DNA from: JACVRW01 sp963827065
GTDB lineage: Bacteria > Actinomycetota > Thermoleophilia > Solirubrobacterales > Thermoleophilaceae
NCBI GenBank assembly: GCA_963827065.1
Contig: CAWGZM010000006.1
Coordinates: 124,001 to 188,000 of the forward strand
Direction: 5' to 3'
DNA: 64,000 nucleotides
Shown: one piece after another, positions 60,333-64,000 of the stretch
Layout of the letters: the number at the start of each line of letters is the position of its first letter
Position numbering within the stretch: the first letter of the stretch is position 1
Notes under the pieces: model-generated
The model's database searches: none
Told to the model about the DNA's origin: nothing
What the model saw: the letters and a program-made list of their open reading frames with translations, nothing else
Program-made: the position numbers and the translations under genes

Positions 60333-60910
60333 GCCTTGAGCTTCTCCACGTACTTGGCCAGCACATCGACCTCCAGGTTGACCGTCCTACCGGGCGCAGC
60401 GGCACCGAGCGTCGTCCGCTCGAGCGTCTCCGGGATGAGCGAGACCTCGAACGCGTCGCCGTCGACAGCCGAAACGGTAAGGGACACGCCCTCGACCGCG
60501 ATCGAGCCCTTCTCGACGACGTAGCGCAGCAGCTCGTCCGGAGCGGCTATCCGGACGACCCGGGAGAGGCCCTCCTCGCGCACCGAGTCGACCTCGCCGG
60601 TGCCGTCGACGTGGCCCTGGACGATGTGGCCGCCGAGCCGGTCTCCGGCGCGCAGCGGCAGCTCGAGGTTGACGGCGTCGCCCGTCCCGAGCGGCCCGAG
60701 CGAGCTGCGCCGGAGCGTCTCCTCCATCACGTCGGCGGAGAAGCCGTCACCGTCAGGCTCGACCGCCGTCAGGCAGACGCCGTTGACCGCCACCGAGTCG
60801 CCCGGGCCGAGCTCGCCGGCGAGCTCGCTGCGCACGCGCAGGCGCACGCCCGCGCCATCGCGCTCGAGCGACTCCACCGTCCCGGTGCCGGCCACGAGCC
60901 CCGTGAACAC
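60329..60910 (-). CDS. ribE: riboflavin synthase alpha chain
   Basis: A 193-residue trimeric synthase of two similar barrels: MFTGLVAGTGTVESLER with VNGVCLTAV, then GHIVQGHVDGTGEVDSV with VEGVSLTVSAVDGDAF. It dismutates lumazine to riboflavin. GTG at 60910 follows the ribD stop by one base. Confidence 0.95.
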   Translation of the reverse strand: MFTGLVAGTGTVESLERDGAGVRLRVRSELAGELGPGDSVAVNGVCLTAVEPDGDGFSADVMEETLRRSSLGPLGTGDAVNLELPLRAGDRLGGHIVQGHVDGTGEVDSVREEGLSRVVRIAAPDELLRYVVEKGSIAVEGVSLTVSAVDGDAFEVSLIPETLERTTLGAAAPGRTVNLEVDVLAKYVEKLKA

Positions 60911-60911
60911 C

Positions 60912-62036
60912 TCACCACTCCCGGAAGCGGGCGATGATCAGCACGTCGTCGTCGATGCGCTCGGTCTCGACCGAGGTCGGCCGCCGCGCCGCCGCGATCT
61001 CCCCGATGCCCATCCCCTCGACGGCCGTCTTGGCCTTCGTCCCGCCGAGCAGCAGCGGCGCCAGGAACATGCGCGCCTCGTCGATCTCATCCGCCTCGAG
61101 GAACGCACCCGCCAGGTGCGGGCCGCCCTCGAGAAGCAACGACTGGACGTCGCGCTGACCGAGCTCGTGGAGCGCGTGCGCGACGCGGGCGGACTCGTTC
61201 TCGCCGGTCGCGACGATCACGTCGACGCCGGCGTTCTCGAGCGACTGCAGCGCCGTGCGCTTGGCGGCGCGTGAGCAGACGACGGTCAGCGGCACGTCGG
61301 CCACGCCCTTGACGAGCTGCGAGTCGAGCGGCAGTCGCGCCTCGGAGTCGAAGACGACGCGGCGCGGCTGGCGGGCGACGCCCTCGATGCGCGCCGTGAG
61401 GCGCGGGTCGTCGATGAGCGCAGTGCCGATGCCGACCGCCACGGCGTCCGACTCGGCGCGCCAGCGGTGGGCGCGCGCCCGGCTGGCGTCGCCGGAGATC
61501 CACTGCGAGTCGCCCGTGCGGCTCGCGACCTTGCCGTCGAGCGTCATGGCGGACTTGAAGACGACGAGCGGGCGCCCGGTGCGCGCGTGCTTGCGGAAAG
61601 GCTGATTGAGAAGCCGGGCCGCCTCGGCGATCTCGCCGTCGACGAAGCTCACGTCGAGGCCCTCGTCGCGCAGGATGCCGGGGCCGCGGCCGGCCGCCTT
61701 CGGCGTGGGGTCATCGGAGGCGATCACGACGCGTGCGATCCCGGCCTCGACGATCGCGTCGGTGCAGGGCGGCGTGCGGCCGTGGTGACAGCAGGGCTCG
61801 AGCGACACGTACATCGTCGCCCCGGCCGGGTCCTCGGCGCAGTCGCGGATGGCCATGCGCTCGGCGTGCGCCTCGCCCGGCGGCTGCGTGATGCCCTCGC
61901 CGATCACGCGCCCCGACTTGACGATGACGGCTCCCACGAGCGGGTTCGGACTCGTCTGCCCACGCGCCCGGCCGGCCAGCTCGATGGCCCGAAGGAGGTG
62001 GGGTGCGTCGCGCTCTGTGGCGGTGGTATCGGGCAT
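60912..62036 (-). CDS. ribD: bifunctional riboflavin deaminase/reductase RibD
   Basis: A 374-residue protein. Deaminase domain (1-150) with the zinc site GEAHAERMAI and LEPCCHHGRTPPCTDAIVEAG. Reductase domain (about 155-370): KSAMTLDGKVASRTGDSQWISG and LLEGGPHLAGAFLEADEIDE. It catalyses the second and third steps of riboflavin synthesis. It is the first gene of ribD-ribE-ribBA-ribH. The 91-base gap upstream holds a -10 box and an inverted repeat but is too small for an FMN riboswitch. Confidence 0.95.
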   Translation of the reverse strand: MPDTTATERDAPHLLRAIELAGRARGQTSPNPLVGAVIVKSGRVIGEGITQPPGEAHAERMAIRDCAEDPAGATMYVSLEPCCHHGRTPPCTDAIVEAGIARVVIASDDPTPKAAGRGPGILRDEGLDVSFVDGEIAEAARLLNQPFRKHARTGRPLVVFKSAMTLDGKVASRTGDSQWISGDASRARAHRWRAESDAVAVGIGTALIDDPRLTARIEGVARQPRRVVFDSEARLPLDSQLVKGVADVPLTVVCSRAAKRTALQSLENAGVDVIVATGENESARVAHALHELGQRDVQSLLLEGGPHLAGAFLEADEIDEARMFLAPLLLGGTKAKTAVEGMGIGEIAAARRPTSVETERIDDDVLIIARFREW

Positions 62037-62059
62037 CGTGAGCGCCTCTGCGAGCGTTG

Positions 62060-62077
62060 GTTGACCGGCGAGTCAAC
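62060..62077. promoter_or_regulatory. inverted repeat GTTGAC-N6-GTCAAC, candidate operator of the rib operon
   Basis: A perfect 6-bp palindrome with a 6-base centre, 23 bases before the ribD ATG. It lies directly downstream of a minus-strand -10-like TAATGT (62076-62081), so a bound protein would cover the transcription start. Confidence 0.4.
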
Positions 62078-62113
62078 ATTACCAGCGGCCCCTCGGCAGA
62101 CCGCCCGGGCCAC

Positions 62114-62119
62114 TAGCCT
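62114..62119 (+). promoter_or_regulatory. -10 box TAGCCT, leaderless spacing
   Basis: TAGCCT ends exactly eight bases before the GTG at 62128, the same hexamer and spacing as at 21264. Confidence 0.45.
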
Positions 62120-62127
62120 GCGGCCGC

Positions 62128-63933
62128 GTGCACCGCCTGATCCTGGCGCTGATCGTGGTGGCCGGGTTCGCCCTGCGGATCTGGAACATCGACTACGGCC
62201 TGCCCTTCGTCTATTCCGTCGACGAGGGCTCGCACTTCGCGAGCCGCGCGGTGGAGATGTTCTGGCAGGACTTCGACCCCGGCTACTACCAGAACCCCGC
62301 TGCCTACACGTACCTCGTGTACGGGCTCCTGCGGATCATGTACGGGCCGCTCGGCTTCCTCTTCGACTTGCCCTTCGCGAACGTGACCGAGCAGTTCGCG
62401 AAGGACCCCGCCGAGATCTGGATCGCCGCGCGCACGTTTGCAGCGCTGCTCTGCATGGCGGGCGTCCTCGTGACCTACTGGGCGGCGCGCCGGCTCTGGG
62501 GGGTGCGCGAGGGGCTCGTGGCGGCGGCGCTGCTCTCGTTCGCGTTCCTACCCGTCGCGTATTCGCGCGTCGCCGTAACAGACGTTGGTGCACTCGCCGG
62601 CGTCGCGCTCGCGCTTCTGTGGGCGGCGCGCGCCGCCGACGAGGGCCGCACGCGTGACTACGCACTCGCCGGCGCCGCTGCCGGGCTCGCGATCTCGTTC
62701 AAGTACACGGCCGGCCTCGTCCTGCTGCCGCTCGGCATCGCGGCGCTCGCGCGGCTGCGAGCCGACGGCCTGCGCGCCGTCGGCGGCCTGGCCCTTGGCG
62801 GCGCGCTCGCGGCGCTCGTCTTCCTGCTGCTCAACCCGTACGTGTTCGGCTCGCTCGACCAGTGGTGGACCGACCTGCGCGACCAGGCCGACGTGGCCGC
62901 CAACGATCGCAAGCCGGGCCAGGCGTCGGGCGGCTTCGGTTACTACCTCGACAGCCTCACCTGGGGCCTCGGCTGGGCCGCCCTCGCGGCGGCGCTCGTG
63001 GGGGCCGTGGTCGTGCTGCGCCGCGACATCGTCCGCGGGCTCATCCTGATCGCGTTCCCGCTCGCCCTGTTCGCCTACCTGGCGACCCAGTCGCGCTACT
63101 TCGGGCGCTGGCTTCTGCCCGCCTACCCGGCGCTGGCGCTGCTGGCCGCCGTCGGGCTGACGCAGCTGGCGACTCTGCTGACGCGCCTCGTCGCCGACAG
63201 CCGCCGGCGCCCGCTGCGGCCCGCCGCCGCGGGCGCCGTGCTCGCCGTGCTGACCGCGCTCGTGCTGATCCAGCCGCTCGCCGCGGACGTGCGCAGCGCC
63301 CAGGTGCTCGGGCGCGAGGACACGCTGAGCCAGGCGCGCGCGTGGCTGGACGAGCGCTACGCGCCCGAGCTGCGCGTGGCGGTCGAGCCGGCCGTGCCCG
63401 GACGCTGGTTCCGCTCGACGCCGGAGGGAGCCAACCCGCCCTGGCTGTCGCGCTGCCCGCGCCGCGACGACTGGACGGAGCCCGGCTGGGCCTACGCCGG
63501 CGAGGGCGGGCGGCGGGTCTGCGCGCAGTACAAGCCGGGCCTCTTCGCTCGGCCCGACGGCGGCGTGCGCGCGTCCGCGTACCACTCGGTGCTCGCGCCC
63601 GATGTGATCGACGACTACCGCCTGTACGGCTACTGCCTCGTGATGACCGTCAACACGGTCCGCGAGCGAGCGCTCGAGACGGGCGATCCCGACGCGCGCG
63701 CCTACTACGAGCGGCTCGCGCGCGAGTCTCGTGTCGTGCGCGAGTTCAGCCCCTACGACGCCGGGGCCGAGCCCGTGCCGTTCAGCTTCGACCTCTCCTA
63801 CAACAGCTACCCGCCCGAGTACGAGCGCCCGGGGCCGACGGTGCGCATCCAGCGGCTGAACCGCTGCAGGCAGGCCTACGGGCCGCCGGTGATCCGGATC
63901 CCGAAGGCGACCGAGCCGCCGCCGTTCTCGTAG
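62128..63933 (+). CDS. GT39/PMT-type membrane glycosyltransferase
   Basis: A 601-residue protein with about 10-12 membrane helices and a large C-terminal extracytoplasmic part. The first loop after helix 1 has the acidic PFVYSVDEGSHFASRAVEMF segment (DE motif of lipid-linked sugar GT-C enzymes), and later ISFKYTAGLVLLPLGIAAL. Such enzymes move a sugar from a polyprenyl phosphate to a protein, lipid or polymer outside the cell. Start is GTG 62128, leaderless by position. It is divergent from ribD. Confidence 0.85.
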   Translation: MHRLILALIVVAGFALRIWNIDYGLPFVYSVDEGSHFASRAVEMFWQDFDPGYYQNPAAYTYLVYGLLRIMYGPLGFLFDLPFANVTEQFAKDPAEIWIAARTFAALLCMAGVLVTYWAARRLWGVREGLVAAALLSFAFLPVAYSRVAVTDVGALAGVALALLWAARAADEGRTRDYALAGAAAGLAISFKYTAGLVLLPLGIAALARLRADGLRAVGGLALGGALAALVFLLLNPYVFGSLDQWWTDLRDQADVAANDRKPGQASGGFGYYLDSLTWGLGWAALAAALVGAVVVLRRDIVRGLILIAFPLALFAYLATQSRYFGRWLLPAYPALALLAAVGLTQLATLLTRLVADSRRRPLRPAAAGAVLAVLTALVLIQPLAADVRSAQVLGREDTLSQARAWLDERYAPELRVAVEPAVPGRWFRSTPEGANPPWLSRCPRRDDWTEPGWAYAGEGGRRVCAQYKPGLFARPDGGVRASAYHSVLAPDVIDDYRLYGYCLVMTVNTVRERALETGDPDARAYYERLARESRVVREFSPYDAGAEPVPFSFDLSYNSYPPEYERPGPTVRIQRLNRCRQAYGPPVIRIPKATEPPPFS

Positions 63934-63961
63934 CTGGGCGGCTAGCTACCCTGGGGCGGCG

Positions 63962-64000
63962 ATGGAGACGCGCCTGAGCCGCCGGCGGCTGTTGCAGGCC
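63962..64000 (+). CDS. start of a Tat-exported protein, cut by the window edge
   Basis: ATG at 63962 opens METRLSRRRLLQA, a twin-arginine signal start (SRRRLLQ) like that of many exported enzymes. Only 13 codons are visible, so the product is unknown. It lies 28 bases after the glycosyltransferase on the same strand. Confidence 0.6.
   Translation, partial: METRLSRRRLLQA

Noticed and set aside
62037..62127. FMN riboswitch before ribD
   Set aside because: Only 91 bases separate ribD from the divergent gene, and none of the conserved RFN-element boxes is present.
1..64000. tRNA, rRNA, tmRNA or 4.5S RNA genes
   Set aside because: I looked for cloverleaf-like arms and conserved RNA segments in the gaps and found none; most gaps are too short.

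Overview
The window is a gene-dense (about 90% or more coding) piece of a high-GC (about 70% by eye) actinobacterial chromosome. Evidence for Actinobacteria: many GTG/TTG starts, a FliA/WhiG-type sigma factor, an S16 ribosomal protein with a long Ala/Glu tail, the DUF177-rpmF-plsX-acpP-rnc-smc and rpsP-KH-rimM-trmD-rplS-lepB-rnhB blocks, and Tat-signal enzymes. The accessory content suggests the class Thermoleophilia (Solirubrobacterales/Gaiellales), but that is an inference. No rRNA, tRNA, CRISPR array, insertion sequence or prophage was seen. No intergenic stretch exceeds 300 bases; the longest, 12039-12279 (241 bases), shows only a ribosome-binding site for the gene on its left.

Layout. 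1-13.4 kb is accessory: a truncated LuxR/LAL regulator coupled to an amino-acid permease; cupin and VOC proteins; an ECF42-type sigma factor with its DGPF/YCII partner; a five-gene minus-strand set (sulfatase-like hydrolase, FGE-like protein, DUF59, amidohydrolase, DUF2237); a secreted collagen-like protein; a coiled-coil membrane protein. 13.5-25.8 kb: RNase HI, an EF-G-like GTPase, a xerC-whiG-PP2C/kinase-STAS regulatory operon, three tandem hairpin repeats, an L,D-transpeptidase, an epimerase/acyltransferase pair and a HAD nucleotidase. 25.8-30.3 kb: alpha/beta hydrolase, ilvD (frameshifted at its last codons), thiD.

30.3-43.4 kb is housekeeping: comM-dprA-yraN on the plus strand, then the minus-strand block rnhB, lepB, rplS, trmD, rimM, khpA, rpsP, ffh, followed by SPFH/NfeD, a reductase, a PLP lyase and ftsY. 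43.5-62 kb continues with a plus-strand cupredoxin-like secreted protein inserted between ftsY and smc, then smc (frameshifted), rnc, acpP, plsX, rpmF, yceD, gloA, a lytic transglycosylase, a coiled-coil protein, coaD, rsmD, recG, a fakA-like kinase, rpmB and a riboflavin operon (ribD, ribE, ribBA, ribH) that ends in a threonine-aldolase-like gene. A GT39-type membrane glycosyltransferase and the first codons of a Tat-exported protein close the window.

Main points for follow-up: Thr at the sulfatase nucleophile position beside a cysteine-less FGE-like protein; an RNase III that has lost three catalytic carboxylates; an L19 protein doubled in length by an acidic tail; a candidate attenuator before rplS; a symmetric bidirectional promoter and a recurrent TAnnnT box 8 bases before start codons (leaderless mRNAs); a precise ECF42-type promoter; three 46-bp hairpin repeats between convergent genes; and two single-base frameshifts (smc, ilvD) that are either assembly errors or real lesions.
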